A stretch of DNA of 64,000 nt from Peptoniphilus harei (GTDB taxonomy: Bacteria > Bacillota > Clostridia > Tissierellales > Peptoniphilaceae): positions 558,001-622,000 of the forward strand of contig NZ_UATM01000032.1 of assembly GCF_900454685.1 (NCBI RefSeq). Direction: 5' to 3'. Made by a program: the position numbers and the translations under genes. Positions 16,846 to 26,121 of the stretch are shown piece by piece (the stretch's first letter is position 1; every line of letters starts with the position of its first letter). Under the pieces are notes generated by a model. It saw nothing but the letters and a program-made list of their open reading frames with translations. It was not told the origin of the DNA and made no database searches.

Positions 16846-18206
16846 TGTGTGGAGTTATAGGCATTTACTCACAAAAAGACGTAAGCAAAAAATTATTTTA
16901 TGGACTTAATTCCCTTCAACACAGGGGACAAGAAGCATCAGGTATTTGTGTTTTTAATGGGGAGGACTTGATACTGGACAAGGGTATGGGACTTGTTTAC
17001 GATCATTTTGATGATGAAAGCTTTTTGAAGTTAAAGGGAAATGTTGGGATTGGACACGTTCGTTATGCAACAGCAGGGGGATCTTATAGATACAACTCTC
17101 AACCCCTACTTGCCTTCTCAAAGAACAAGGAGTTTGCCCTTGCTCACAATGGAAACCTTGTTAACCACAAGTCCATTAGGGAAGAGCTTGAAGACGAAGG
17201 CATGCTTTTTCAAACTGCCATTGACACAGAGGTTATCCTTTCACTAGTTGCAAAATACTACCAAGGCGACATTGTGGAAGCAGTTAAAAAGACCATGGCA
17301 AGGATCAAGGGAGCCTACAGTGTTGTAATGCTTTTTGAAGATAAGCTTATTGCTTTTAGAGACCCAAATGGTTTTAGACCACTTTTAATTGGCAGGGCAA
17401 AAAACGGTGAAGTTATAATTGCATCTGAAAATGCTCCTCTTGAAATTATTGGAACTGACGCCATAAGAAATGTTGAGCCTTCAGAAATTATTGTTGTTGA
17501 TAAGGATGGAATCCACTCAGACTTTTATGAAAAGGACGACAAGAAGCACTGCATCTTTGAATATGTTTACTTTGCAAGAACTGATGCCAACTTAGACGGA
17601 GTTAACTCCTACAATTTTAGGAGAAGATGTGGAGAAATTTTATCAAAGGAAGCTCCAGTTGATGCTGACCTTGTCATTGCAGTTCCAGACTCTGGTACAC
17701 CGGGAGCCATGGGTTATGCCCAAGAATCAGGGATTCCTTTTGCAGAAGGTCTTGTTAAGAACAGGTATATGGGCAGGACTTTTATCAAGCCAACTGCTGA
17801 AGAAAGAGAACTTTCTGTAAAGTTAAAACTTAATCCTCTTGAAACAGTTTTAAAGGGAAAGAGAATTGTTCTTGTTGACGACTCTGTTGTAAGGGGAACA
17901 ACTTCCAAAAATCTTATTAAGAGGATGAAAAAGGCTGGTGCCAAGGAAGTTCACATGAGGGTAGTTTCTCCTCCAGTAAAATTCCCTTGCTATTATGGAA
18001 TAAACACCCCATCTAGGCAAAAACTTATTGCCGCAAATTATTCTGTGGAAGAAATGAGAGAAAGGATAGGAGCAGATTCCCTTGCCTTCATATCCATGGA
18101 GGGAATGCTAGATGCAACTTTGATGAAAGAAAATAAATTCTGCGAAGCCTGCTTTAATGGATCTTACGCAGTAGAGCCAAAGGAGTTAATTGAAGATGAA
18201 AAATAA
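16845..18206 (+). CDS. purF: Amidophosphoribosyltransferase
   Basis: 453 aa. The second residue is Cys (MCGVIGIYS), the N-terminal nucleophile of class II glutamine amidotransferases once Met is removed, so no long propeptide is needed. GHVRYAT, LAHNGNL and DTEVI belong to the glutaminase domain. The PRPP site is IVLVDDSVVRGTTS (about 344-357). Cysteines in KKHCIFEY, KFPCYYG and FCEACF match the ligands of the [4Fe-4S] cluster found in Bacillus-type enzymes. It catalyses the first step of purine synthesis. purL follows with an 11-bp overlap. Confidence 0.96.
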   Translation: MCGVIGIYSQKDVSKKLFYGLNSLQHRGQEASGICVFNGEDLILDKGMGLVYDHFDDESFLKLKGNVGIGHVRYATAGGSYRYNSQPLLAFSKNKEFALAHNGNLVNHKSIREELEDEGMLFQTAIDTEVILSLVAKYYQGDIVEAVKKTMARIKGAYSVVMLFEDKLIAFRDPNGFRPLLIGRAKNGEVIIASENAPLEIIGTDAIRNVEPSEIIVVDKDGIHSDFYEKDDKKHCIFEYVYFARTDANLDGVNSYNFRRRCGEILSKEAPVDADLVIAVPDSGTPGAMGYAQESGIPFAEGLVKNRYMGRTFIKPTAEERELSVKLKLNPLETVLKGKRIVLVDDSVVRGTTSKNLIKRMKKAGAKEVHMRVVSPPVKFPCYYGINTPSRQKLIAANYSVEEMRERIGADSLAFISMEGMLDATLMKENKFCEACFNGSYAVEPKELIEDEK

Positions 18207-21200
18207 TGTTAAGAGAATTTATATCTGCAAGAAAAATGAATTTGACCACCAATCAAAGGCCCTAAGAGAAGAAATCAAAAATTCTCTTGGAATCGAAGCT
18301 ACTTATATAAAAACTTATAGAAGATACGACATAGACATAAAGGATGAAAGCCTAGAAAAAACTTTGGCCAGTGTTTTTTATGAAGCTCCAGTAGAAGAAG
18401 TTTATTATGAAGACTACAAAAAGTTAGAAGAATCTTTTGAAAACCCAATTGGAATCCAATACCAACCAGGCCAATTTGACAACAGGGAAGACGGACTTAT
18501 CCAAACCCTTGCCCTTTTCACTGACGAAAAACTAAGGGCCAAGGTCACAGAAGTTTATGACATTGGAGGAGTGAGCCAGGCTGACCTTGAAAAGATTAAG
18601 GCCTTCTTAATCAACCCAGTTGACTCTCAAGAAGTTGATGTTTATAAGGAAACTGAACTTAGAGAAGAGGCACAAGAAAACCACGAAAACCTAGTTTATG
18701 ATGGTTTTAACAAGCTCGACAAGGATGGACTTGTTAAATTTGTTGAAGAAAAATCCCTTGCCATGAGTCCAGAAGACTTAGAAGTATTGCAAGACTACTT
18801 CAAGTCAGAAAACAGGGACCCAAATGAAACAGAAGTTGCAATAATTGATACTTACTGGTCTGACCACTGCAGGCACACAACTTTTAACACAGAACTTGAT
18901 GTTGACTTTGGTGTTGTGACTGAGCTTGACAAGGAAATCAAAAGAGTCTTTGACGACTACCTAAAGATGAGAGAAGAGCTTGGAGTTAAAAAACCAATTA
19001 CCTTAATGGGACTTGGCACAATTTTATCCAAGGAACTTAGAAAAAATGGAAAGCTAGAAGATTTAGAAGTTTCATCTGAAATAAATGCCTGCTCTGTAAA
19101 GATCAAGGCAAAGGTAGAAGTTGATGGCAAAGTAGAAGACCGTGACTACCTACTTATGTTTAAGAACGAAACCCACAACCACCCAACAGAAATCGAACCT
19201 GTTGGCGGTGCCTCAACTTGTCTTGGCGGTGCCATAAGAGACCCACTTTCTGGTAGGTCCTATGTTTACCAAGCCATGAGGGTAACAGGAGCAGGAGATC
19301 CTTTCACTCCAATTGAAGAAACTCTTGAAGGTAAATTACCACAAAAGAAAATTGTCACAGAAGCAGCTCTTGGCTACTCTTCTTATGGAAACCAAGTTGG
19401 AGTTGCAACTGGACTTGTTGACGAATTATACCACCCAGGCTATGTGGCAAAGAGGATGGAAACTGGTGCAGTTATAGCAGCTTGTCCTCTTGAAAATGTA
19501 AAGAGAATTGAACCAAGTGAAGGCGACGTAGTTATCCTTCTTGGTGGTAGAACTGGTAGGGACGGAATTGGTGGAGCAACAGGCTCATCAAAGTCCCACA
19601 ATGTTTCTTCTATAGAAACAGAATCTGCCCAAGTCCAAAAGGGTAATGCCCCAGAAGAAAGAAAAATCCAAAGACTATTTAAAAATCCTGATGCAGCAAA
19701 ATTAATCAAAAAATGTAACGACTTTGGTGCAGGTGGAGTTTCCGTTGCCATTGGTGAACTTGCTGACTCTATAGAAATCAAACTTGATAAGGTTCCACTA
19801 AAATACATGGGCCTAAAACCAAGAGAAATTGCAATTTCAGAATCTCAAGAGAGAATGGCAGTTGTTATCGACAAGGACGACGTAGACAAATTTATGGAAC
19901 TTGCTGACAAGGAAAATCTTGAAGCAACAGTGGTTGCAAAAGTAACTGGCGACAATAGACTAAAGATGTACTACCAAGACGAACTTATCTGCGACATGAG
20001 TTACGACTTTGTAAACCAAACTGGTGCCAAAAGATTTGAAGAAGTTGAAGTTGTAAGCGAAGACCTTCCTAAATTCTTAAATAACAAAGACGGACTTGAA
20101 GACCTTGAAAAATATTTATCTGATTTAAATATAACTTCTAAGAAGAATATGATCGAACTCTTCGACTCATCAGTGGGAGCAGCAACAGTCCTACAACCTC
20201 TTGGAGGCAAAAAGCAAAATACACCAGCCCAAGTTATGGCAGCCCTAATCCCAATAGATGATGGCGAATCAAGGACAGCTTCAGTTATGTCCTATGGCTT
20301 TAATCCAAAATTATCTGAAGAATCACAATTCCTTGGAGGCTACTATGCAGTTATTGAATCAATTGCAAAACTTGTGGCAGCAGGAGCGCCAGTAGAAGGT
20401 ATTAGACTTTCCTTCCAAGAATTTTATGAAAAGATGGACAACAAGAAGTCTTGGTCAAAACCACTTAAGTCACTTCTTGGAGCCCTAAAGGCATCAAGAT
20501 TCTTTGACGCACCACCAATTGGGGGCAAGGACTCCATGAGTGGAAGCTTCGAAGACATAAATGTTCCACCAACACTAATTTCCTTCGCAGTAAATACTGC
20601 TGATGCAAAAAATATCATCAGTCCAGAATTTAAGGTCAAGGGCAAGATTGGTCTTATAAAAACAAAAAGAGATAATATTGGAGCGCTTGACCTAGATATG
20701 GCAAAGGAAAACTTCCTAAATCTACAAAAAGAAATTGAAGCTGGAAACATAATTTCTGCAGCAGCAATTACTCACAAGGGAAGCCTTCCACAAATTTTTG
20801 AAATGGCAATTGATAATGTTGGCTTTGACATAAGATTAGATGACCTTTATTCACCACTTTACGGATCTTTTATAGTTGAATACAAAGAAGACAGGGACTT
20901 CATAGAAAAACTTGGTGACTTCAAAGAAGATGAAATGATTGTAAATGGAGAGAAGTTAGATGTAGAAAAATTATCTAAGGCTTATCTCACAACAATGGAT
21001 AAGATCTTCAAGCCACTTGACTCACATAAACTTGAAGACTTTGACCAAGCTAAGGCTCCAAAGAGAAGGATGAAATCCAAGAAGCCAGTTGATGAAGTCA
21101 AGGTTGTTATACCAGCCTTCCCTGGCACAAACTCAGAGTACGACACAGCAAGGGCCTTCGAGAGAGCAGGAGCAAAAGCTGAAGTTCTTGTATTTAGGAA

Positions 21201-21864
21201 CAAGGACGAAAAAGCCCTTCAAGAATCACTTGATGAATTGGCAGAAAAAATTTCCAAGGCACAAATCCTTGCAATACCTGGAGGTTTCTCACTAGGAGAC
21301 GAACCAGGAGGATCTGGTAAATTTATAGCCAATGTAATTAGGTCTGAAAAAGTTAAAAAGGCAATTGAAACTTTATTAGAAGAAAACGACGGACTTATAC
21401 TTGGAATTTGTAACGGCTTCCAAGCCCTTGTTAAGACAGGACTTCTTCCTTACGGCAAGATCAAGGACCTTGAAGAAGATGATCCAACCCTAACTTACAA
21501 CACTTGCTCAAGACACATTGCAAGAGTTGTGGACACAAGAGTTATTTCAAATAATTCACCATGGCTTGCAAGGCTAGAAGAAGGCAAAACTTACAAGGTG
21601 CCAATCTCCCATGGAGAAGGAAGATTTATTGCAAGTGAAGAAGTTATAAAGGACATCCTTGACAAGGAACAAGTTGCAATTTGTTATGAAGATGCGCCAA
21701 ATGGTTCACTCTTAAATGTTGAAGCACTTATGTCAGAAGATGGAAAGATCCTTGGCAAGATGGGTCACAGTGAAAGATTTGTAGAGAATACTTTCAAGAA
21801 CATTTTTGACATGGAACTTGAAGACATCTTCACTGCAGGAGTAGAATTCTTTAAAGAAGATTAA
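18196..21864 (+). CDS. purL: Phosphoribosylformylglycinamidine synthase, single-chain form
   Basis: 1222 aa from ATG 18196; a TTG at 18190 is an alternative. It fuses the FGAM synthetase core with a C-terminal class I glutaminase. The core shows SDHCRHTTF (about 225), NETHNHPTEIEPVGGASTC and two AIRS-type halves. The glutaminase (about 965-1222) has PGGFSLGDE, the nucleophile Cys in GICNGFQAL, and the SHGEGRF histidine. It is the one-piece form used by many Clostridia rather than the PurL/PurQ/PurS complex. It makes FGAM from FGAR, glutamine and ATP. No other pur gene lies nearby. Confidence 0.95.
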   Translation: MKNNVKRIYICKKNEFDHQSKALREEIKNSLGIEATYIKTYRRYDIDIKDESLEKTLASVFYEAPVEEVYYEDYKKLEESFENPIGIQYQPGQFDNREDGLIQTLALFTDEKLRAKVTEVYDIGGVSQADLEKIKAFLINPVDSQEVDVYKETELREEAQENHENLVYDGFNKLDKDGLVKFVEEKSLAMSPEDLEVLQDYFKSENRDPNETEVAIIDTYWSDHCRHTTFNTELDVDFGVVTELDKEIKRVFDDYLKMREELGVKKPITLMGLGTILSKELRKNGKLEDLEVSSEINACSVKIKAKVEVDGKVEDRDYLLMFKNETHNHPTEIEPVGGASTCLGGAIRDPLSGRSYVYQAMRVTGAGDPFTPIEETLEGKLPQKKIVTEAALGYSSYGNQVGVATGLVDELYHPGYVAKRMETGAVIAACPLENVKRIEPSEGDVVILLGGRTGRDGIGGATGSSKSHNVSSIETESAQVQKGNAPEERKIQRLFKNPDAAKLIKKCNDFGAGGVSVAIGELADSIEIKLDKVPLKYMGLKPREIAISESQERMAVVIDKDDVDKFMELADKENLEATVVAKVTGDNRLKMYYQDELICDMSYDFVNQTGAKRFEEVEVVSEDLPKFLNNKDGLEDLEKYLSDLNITSKKNMIELFDSSVGAATVLQPLGGKKQNTPAQVMAALIPIDDGESRTASVMSYGFNPKLSEESQFLGGYYAVIESIAKLVAAGAPVEGIRLSFQEFYEKMDNKKSWSKPLKSLLGALKASRFFDAPPIGGKDSMSGSFEDINVPPTLISFAVNTADAKNIISPEFKVKGKIGLIKTKRDNIGALDLDMAKENFLNLQKEIEAGNIISAAAITHKGSLPQIFEMAIDNVGFDIRLDDLYSPLYGSFIVEYKEDRDFIEKLGDFKEDEMIVNGEKLDVEKLSKAYLTTMDKIFKPLDSHKLEDFDQAKAPKRRMKSKKPVDEVKVVIPAFPGTNSEYDTARAFERAGAKAEVLVFRNKDEKALQESLDELAEKISKAQILAIPGGFSLGDEPGGSGKFIANVIRSEKVKKAIETLLEENDGLILGICNGFQALVKTGLLPYGKIKDLEEDDPTLTYNTCSRHIARVVDTRVISNNSPWLARLEEGKTYKVPISHGEGRFIASEEVIKDILDKEQVAICYEDAPNGSLLNVEALMSEDGKILGKMGHSERFVENTFKNIFDMELEDIFTAGVEFFKED

Positions 21865-21890
21865 TTAAAAAACAAATATAAAAATACCTA

Positions 21891-21914
21891 GGGGCTAGTT
21901 TTCTAGTCCCTTTA
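21891..21914 (+). terminator. Terminator after purL
   Basis: Stem GGGGCTAG/CTAGTCCC (21891-21898, 21903-21910, one G-T pair) with loop TTTT and a short TTT tail. Confidence 0.6.
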
Positions 21915-21971
21915 AAATACAAAAATTTAGGAGTATAATCTTATAAATAGACTTTTAAGAGGGGGAGAAAA

Positions 21972-23153
21972 ATGTTACTAAAAGAGATTTTTGACGAGAT
22001 AGATAAGAGACAAGATGAAATGGTGGACCACCGCCGCCACATTCACGAGAACCCAGAACTTTCCTTTGAAGAAGTAGAAACTGCAAAATACCTTGCCGAC
22101 TACTACAAGGGCAAGGATGTGGAAGTCACAAAAAACATGGGAGGAAATGGACTAAGAGTTGTAATCGACACAGGAAAACCAGGCAAGACTATAGCCCTTA
22201 GGGCAGACTTTGATGCCCTACCAATCCAGGAAGAGACAGGACTTCCCTTTGCATCAAAAAATCCTGGAGTCATGCACGCTTGTGGCCACGATGCCCACAC
22301 AGGCTACCTAATGGTCTTGGCAGACATCTTATTGGAAAAGAAGGAAAAGCTTAGGGGGAAGATTGTCATTATCCACCAACACGCAGAAGAGACACCTCCA
22401 GGAGGAGCAAAATCTATGATTGAAGCTGGAGTCCTAGATGGGGTTGACAATGTATTTGGAATTCACGTTATGTCAGCCATGGACTTTGGAGAAGTCCAAT
22501 ACCACAAGGGCAACACCCAAACAGGTAGGTCCAAGTTCTCAATCAAGTTCCAAGGGACAGGCGGACACGGGTCCATGCCCCACCTGGCAAATGACTCCAT
22601 AGTTGCAGCATCACACTTTGTAACAGCAGTCCAAACTATTGTATCAAGAAGGCTCTCTCCCTTTGAAAACGGAGTTGTGACAATTGGGTCTTTTGAAGGT
22701 CAAGGAAGCTTTAATATAATCAAGGACTCTGTGAGACTTACAGGAGACATTAGGTCCATGACAGATGAAACAAGAGAAAAAATTGAAAGAGAAATAGATA
22801 GGATTGCAAGAGGAATTGGCGAAACCTTTGGCATGGAAGTAGAAGTAGAATGTAAAAGCGACTACCCAGTCCTCTACAATGACCCAGCCATGACAGACCT
22901 TGTAGTAGATGCAATTAAAGAAGCAGATATAAAAGAAGTCAAGAAAATTTATGACGGAGGACCGCAAACAGCATCAGAAGACTTTGCCTACTATGCTAAG
23001 GAAAGGCCATCATGCTTTTATTTCGTTGGAGCAAAGAAAGAAGATGCGCCCTATGCAAACCACAATCCAAAATTTGACATAAGAGAAGATGCCATGGTGA
23101 TTTGTGCAAAGACAATGGCAGCAGTAGTAGTAAAGTATTTAATGGAAGACTGA
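21972..23153 (+). CDS. M20D family amidohydrolase/peptidase
   Basis: 393 aa. Typical motifs are RRHIHENPELSFEE at the N-terminus, ALRADFDALPI, MHACGHDAHTGYL, HQHAEETPPGGA, and the dimerisation-domain motif GHGSMPH. This is the family of hippurate hydrolase, IAA-amino-acid hydrolase and N-acetyl-diaminopimelate deacetylase. Zinc ligands Cys/His/Glu are present. It probably removes acyl groups from amino acids or splits short peptides in the cytosol. A single gene behind AGAGGGGGAG with its own terminator. Confidence 0.88.
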   Translation: MLLKEIFDEIDKRQDEMVDHRRHIHENPELSFEEVETAKYLADYYKGKDVEVTKNMGGNGLRVVIDTGKPGKTIALRADFDALPIQEETGLPFASKNPGVMHACGHDAHTGYLMVLADILLEKKEKLRGKIVIIHQHAEETPPGGAKSMIEAGVLDGVDNVFGIHVMSAMDFGEVQYHKGNTQTGRSKFSIKFQGTGGHGSMPHLANDSIVAASHFVTAVQTIVSRRLSPFENGVVTIGSFEGQGSFNIIKDSVRLTGDIRSMTDETREKIEREIDRIARGIGETFGMEVEVECKSDYPVLYNDPAMTDLVVDAIKEADIKEVKKIYDGGPQTASEDFAYYAKERPSCFYFVGAKKEDAPYANHNPKFDIREDAMVICAKTMAAVVVKYLMED

Positions 23154-23163
23154 GAAGTATAAA

Positions 23164-23190
23164 AGAGGAGCTTAGGGCTTCTCTTTTTGT
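23164..23190 (+). terminator. Terminator after the M20D gene
   Basis: Stem AGAGGAGC/GCTTCTCT (23164-23171, 23177-23184, one G-T pair) with a T5 tail. Confidence 0.75.
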
Positions 23191-23236
23191 GTTTCTAGGT
23201 AAGTTTTGGGTAAAGAAATAAATAAGGAGAAATATT

Positions 23237-23632
23237 ATGAATAAAATTTACGATTACTTAAAAAAAGTTAAGGTATTTTACTTAGCGAGCCAAGATGGTG
23301 ACCAAGCTCGCGTTAGACCCTTAGGTGCCCTTGCAGAATTTGAAGGTAGGATTTATATTGTGACATCAAAGGAAAAAGATGTTTACAAGCAAATCAAGAA
23401 AAACCCTAAGGTTGAAGTCACTGCCTTTGATGGCAAAACTTGGATAAGACTAACTGGTGTCCTAGAAGAAGATGACAGGATAGAAGCTAGAGAAGAAATG
23501 ATGAAGCAAAACAAAGAGGCCCTAGAAAATATGTATTCAGTAGATGATGGCAAGATGACTGTCCTATATTTTAAAGAAGGCCAAGCAGTATTTTCAACTT
23601 TTGCAGGGGATAGGGAAGTAGTAGAAATTTAA
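23237..23632 (+). CDS. Pyridoxamine 5'-phosphate oxidase-family FMN-binding protein
   Basis: 131 aa, a short single split-barrel domain. VFYLASQDGDQARVRPLGALAEF and the following IYIVTSKEKDVYKQIKKNPKVEV form the FMN-binding pattern of this family. The members are small cytosolic flavoproteins (nitroreductase-like or heme-related); the substrate is unknown. It starts behind AAGGAGA and stands alone between terminators. Confidence 0.8.
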   Translation: MNKIYDYLKKVKVFYLASQDGDQARVRPLGALAEFEGRIYIVTSKEKDVYKQIKKNPKVEVTAFDGKTWIRLTGVLEEDDRIEAREEMMKQNKEALENMYSVDDGKMTVLYFKEGQAVFSTFAGDREVVEI

Positions 23633-23701
23633 GATTTAAAAAGATCTCCTATTAAGCTTAAATAATTTAAGTTTAAGATTATAGTTTCAAAAAAACAAAA
23701 A

Positions 23702-23732
23702 TCAAGTTTGGGCAACTGAACTTGACTTTTTT
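23702..23732 (+). terminator. Terminator after the FMN-binding gene
   Basis: Stem TCAAGTT/AACTTGA (23702-23708, 23719-23725) and a T6 tail. Confidence 0.7.
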
Positions 23733-23835
23733 ATTACATTTAAGTTTTTTAAAATAAACTTATGTAGATTATTTTTATTTTATATTATAATTATTAAGAT
23801 AGAAGAATTTTTCTTATTTTATAAAGGAGGATATT

Positions 23836-24141
23836 ATGGATCCTGTTAAGAGAATTAGTGAGATGGAAAAGATTTTAAATGATCACAATGATTTGATTGT
23901 AGAACTTAGGGCTGCAATTGAAAAATTTGCTGACCATCAAGAAGAATATATGAAGCTGAGCAATTATTATAGCTCCCAAGAATATTTTGACGACTTGGAG
24001 AGATATGACAAGGGAGAATTGCCTGAAGATCTTCCATGTGGAGTTCTCTCTGAAGATGCTGTCTTTGACCTCTTTGGTGAAAACTTTAATATTGCCATTG
24101 ATATGCTTGAGCTTGCAACTGAGGTAATTAAATACCGTTAA
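23836..24141 (+). CDS. DUF4298 family protein
   Basis: 101 aa behind AAAGGAGG. Acidic and helical throughout, with RISEMEKILNDHN at the N-terminus and the family-like YYSSQEYFDDLERYDKGELP centre. No membrane segment and no catalytic motif. I match it to DUF4298, small Firmicute proteins of unknown role. It is transcribed alone and ends in a shared two-way terminator. Confidence 0.75.
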   Translation: MDPVKRISEMEKILNDHNDLIVELRAAIEKFADHQEEYMKLSNYYSSQEYFDDLERYDKGELPEDLPCGVLSEDAVFDLFGENFNIAIDMLELATEVIKYR

Positions 24142-24144
24142 ATA

Positions 24145-24178
24145 AGAAGCCGCAGGATTTTTTTCTCCTACGGCTTCT
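24145..24178. terminator. Bidirectional terminator between convergent genes
   Basis: A 13-bp stem (24145-24157 with 24166-24178, AGAAGCCG.../...CGGCTTCT) flanked by T-rich sequence on both strands serves DUF4298 and the holin-like gene. Confidence 0.8.
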
Positions 24179-24188
24179 TTTAATGTCT

Positions 24189-24539
24189 TTAGTTAAAATT
24201 ATTGCTCAAAAATTCTCTTATAGCACTGTTTATAAAACTTAGAACTATTGATGCCCAGAAGGCTGTTCCAAAGCTTCCTATGTGGGCTGTGGACACAAAC
24301 TTAAAGGCAATGCTAAGGACTACTGCGTTAACAACCAGTGAGAATAGTCCAAGAGTTAAAAGTGTAATTGGGAAGGACAAAACCTTTAGGATTGGTTTTA
24401 TTGTAAGGTTAACCAGTGAAAAGATTATTGCCATTGCCACAAAGGCACTTGTTTTTTCAAAATATACATTGCTAAACATTAGGTCTAGTAGGTAAAATGA
24501 CAAGGCATTTGCCACTAGAGCGCCAAGTACTTTTTTCAT
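24189..24539 (-). CDS. Phage-holin-superfamily IV-like membrane protein
   Basis: 116 aa with four hydrophobic segments. The signature SLVNLTIKPILKVLSFPITLLTLGLFSLVVN is typical of the YvlD/'4-TMS holin superfamily IV' group. Despite the name, these chromosomal proteins are common in Firmicutes without any phage, and no phage genes are nearby. The role is unknown; in Bacillus a relative is part of an envelope-stress operon. Starts at ATG 24539 behind GAGGAAG. Confidence 0.8.
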   Translation of the reverse strand: MKKVLGALVANALSFYLLDLMFSNVYFEKTSAFVAMAIIFSLVNLTIKPILKVLSFPITLLTLGLFSLVVNAVVLSIAFKFVSTAHIGSFGTAFWASIVLSFINSAIREFLSNNFN

Positions 24540-24618
24540 GTCTTCCTCCTTTATGTATCTTGTATTTCTATTATACCACAGTGGGGTCTTTTATAATTTA
24601 AAATCTTAAAAAGAAAAA

Positions 24619-24644
24619 TCGCAGACCAGGCTGCGACTTTTTTT
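24619..24644. terminator. Terminator after the AGCS symporter gene
   Basis: Stem TCGCAG/CTGCGA (24619-24624, 24631-24636) with A-rich and T-rich flanks, usable on both strands. Confidence 0.7.
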
Positions 24645-26112
24645 ATCTCTTATTCCATGCTGTAATTTTATCTAAATATGCTTTTAGTTCACTAACATCT
24701 TCTGGATTAAATACAGGGTCCTTACCTTCTTTAAGTTGTTTCATGTAGTCATTGTAAACGCCAACAGAAATCTTTCCTAAGAATATTAATACTATTAGGT
24801 TGATTACTGCCATGATTCCCATAAATACGTCTCCTGTGTTCCAAACAATGGAGAAGTCTCCAACACAACCAAGCACTACTGCTATAAGAACAATAACCCT
24901 GTAGATATTTAGGGCGTTCTTGCCAAGGTTTAGTTTTAAGATGTTGTTTTCTCCATAGTAATAGTTACCAACAATTGATGAGAAGGCAAACATCAATACA
25001 CAAAATGTTAGGAAGTAGTTTGCCCAAGGTCCAACTTCATTTACAAGAGCTGCTTGTGTGATCTCTAGTCCTTGTAGGTCTGATGCATAGATTCCTTCTC
25101 CTGCTAGGATTATAACAAAGGCTGTTGCTGAGCAAACAAGGATTGTGTCAAGGTAAACTCCAAGTGCCTGGATAAGACCTTGTTTAGCAGGGTGAGATAC
25201 GTCTGCTACTGCTGATGCATTTGGTACTGCACCCATGCCGGCTTCGTTGGAGAAAAGTCCACGTCTAATACCATTTAGGATTGCTGTTCCAAATAGAGCA
25301 CCAAAGCCTGCCTTTAGGGAGAAGGCTCCTTCAAAGATTAGGCCAAACATGTGTGGCACTAGGGCAATATTTTTTATTACTATGAAAAGTACAACTGCCA
25401 TATAAATAATTGCCATAAAAGGTACAAGTAAACTTGTTACATCGGCGATTCTTCTTAGTCCGCCAAAGATAATTAGTCCAGCTAGGATTATTAGACAAAC
25501 TGCAACTATTCTTTTGTCAAGTCCAAAGGAAGAATTAAAGCCAGCTGCAATTGTGTTTGCTTGCATAGCGTTAAAGTTAATACCATAAACTAGGGCAATA
25601 ACTATTGAGAATAGGGCTGCAAGTTTTGGTTTTCCAAGGGCTTTTTCCATGTAGAAGGCAGGTCCGCCCTTAAATGTTCCATCTGGATTTCTTTCTTTAA
25701 AAACTTGTCCAAGAGTATTTTCTACAAAAGAGGATGCTCCACCAATAAGGGCTGTTATCCACATCCAAAATACTGCACCAGGTCCACCAATAGATACTGC
25801 TGCGGCAACACCAACTATGTTACCAGTACCAATGTGGGAGGCAGCTGAAATAGTGAAGGCCTTAAAAGGTGAAATTGAGTTTTTGTCTTCTGCTGGTTTA
25901 GAGATTAATTTTATTGCGTGTCCAATATTTGATATTTGTCCACCCTTGATCTTGAAAGTGTAAAAAATTCCAATTCCAAGTAAAAGTGGTATAAGTAGGT
26001 ATGTATAAATGCTGTCACTTAATAGACCAGTAGTCATTGAGAAGGCATCAGCATACATTTTTTGTCCAAGTAAATCTCCTATGTCATGTATAGTTTGTAT
26101 TATTGTTCCCAT
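24643..26112 (-). CDS. AGCS family sodium:amino-acid symporter, probably glutamine
   Basis: 489 aa with about 10-11 membrane segments. Family hallmarks are SHIGTGNIVGVAAAVSIGGPGAVFWMW (early), GTAILNGIRRGLFSNEAGMG, and the long last helices. AGCS carriers use Na+ to import alanine, glycine or glutamine. The gene begins 9 bp after the glutaminase stop, the same order as the glsA-glnT pair of Bacillus, so glutamine is the best guess for the substrate. Ribosome site AAGGAG before ATG 26112. Confidence 0.87.
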   Translation of the reverse strand: MGTIIQTIHDIGDLLGQKMYADAFSMTTGLLSDSIYTYLLIPLLLGIGIFYTFKIKGGQISNIGHAIKLISKPAEDKNSISPFKAFTISAASHIGTGNIVGVAAAVSIGGPGAVFWMWITALIGGASSFVENTLGQVFKERNPDGTFKGGPAFYMEKALGKPKLAALFSIVIALVYGINFNAMQANTIAAGFNSSFGLDKRIVAVCLIILAGLIIFGGLRRIADVTSLLVPFMAIIYMAVVLFIVIKNIALVPHMFGLIFEGAFSLKAGFGALFGTAILNGIRRGLFSNEAGMGAVPNASAVADVSHPAKQGLIQALGVYLDTILVCSATAFVIILAGEGIYASDLQGLEITQAALVNEVGPWANYFLTFCVLMFAFSSIVGNYYYGENNILKLNLGKNALNIYRVIVLIAVVLGCVGDFSIVWNTGDVFMGIMAVINLIVLIFLGKISVGVYNDYMKQLKEGKDPVFNPEDVSELKAYLDKITAWNKR

Positions 26113-26121
26113 AATTGCTCC

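Noticed and set aside
24189-24539. Prophage, because of a holin-like gene
   Set aside because: This holin superfamily IV is a common chromosomal membrane protein family, and there is no integrase, structural or lysis gene nearby.
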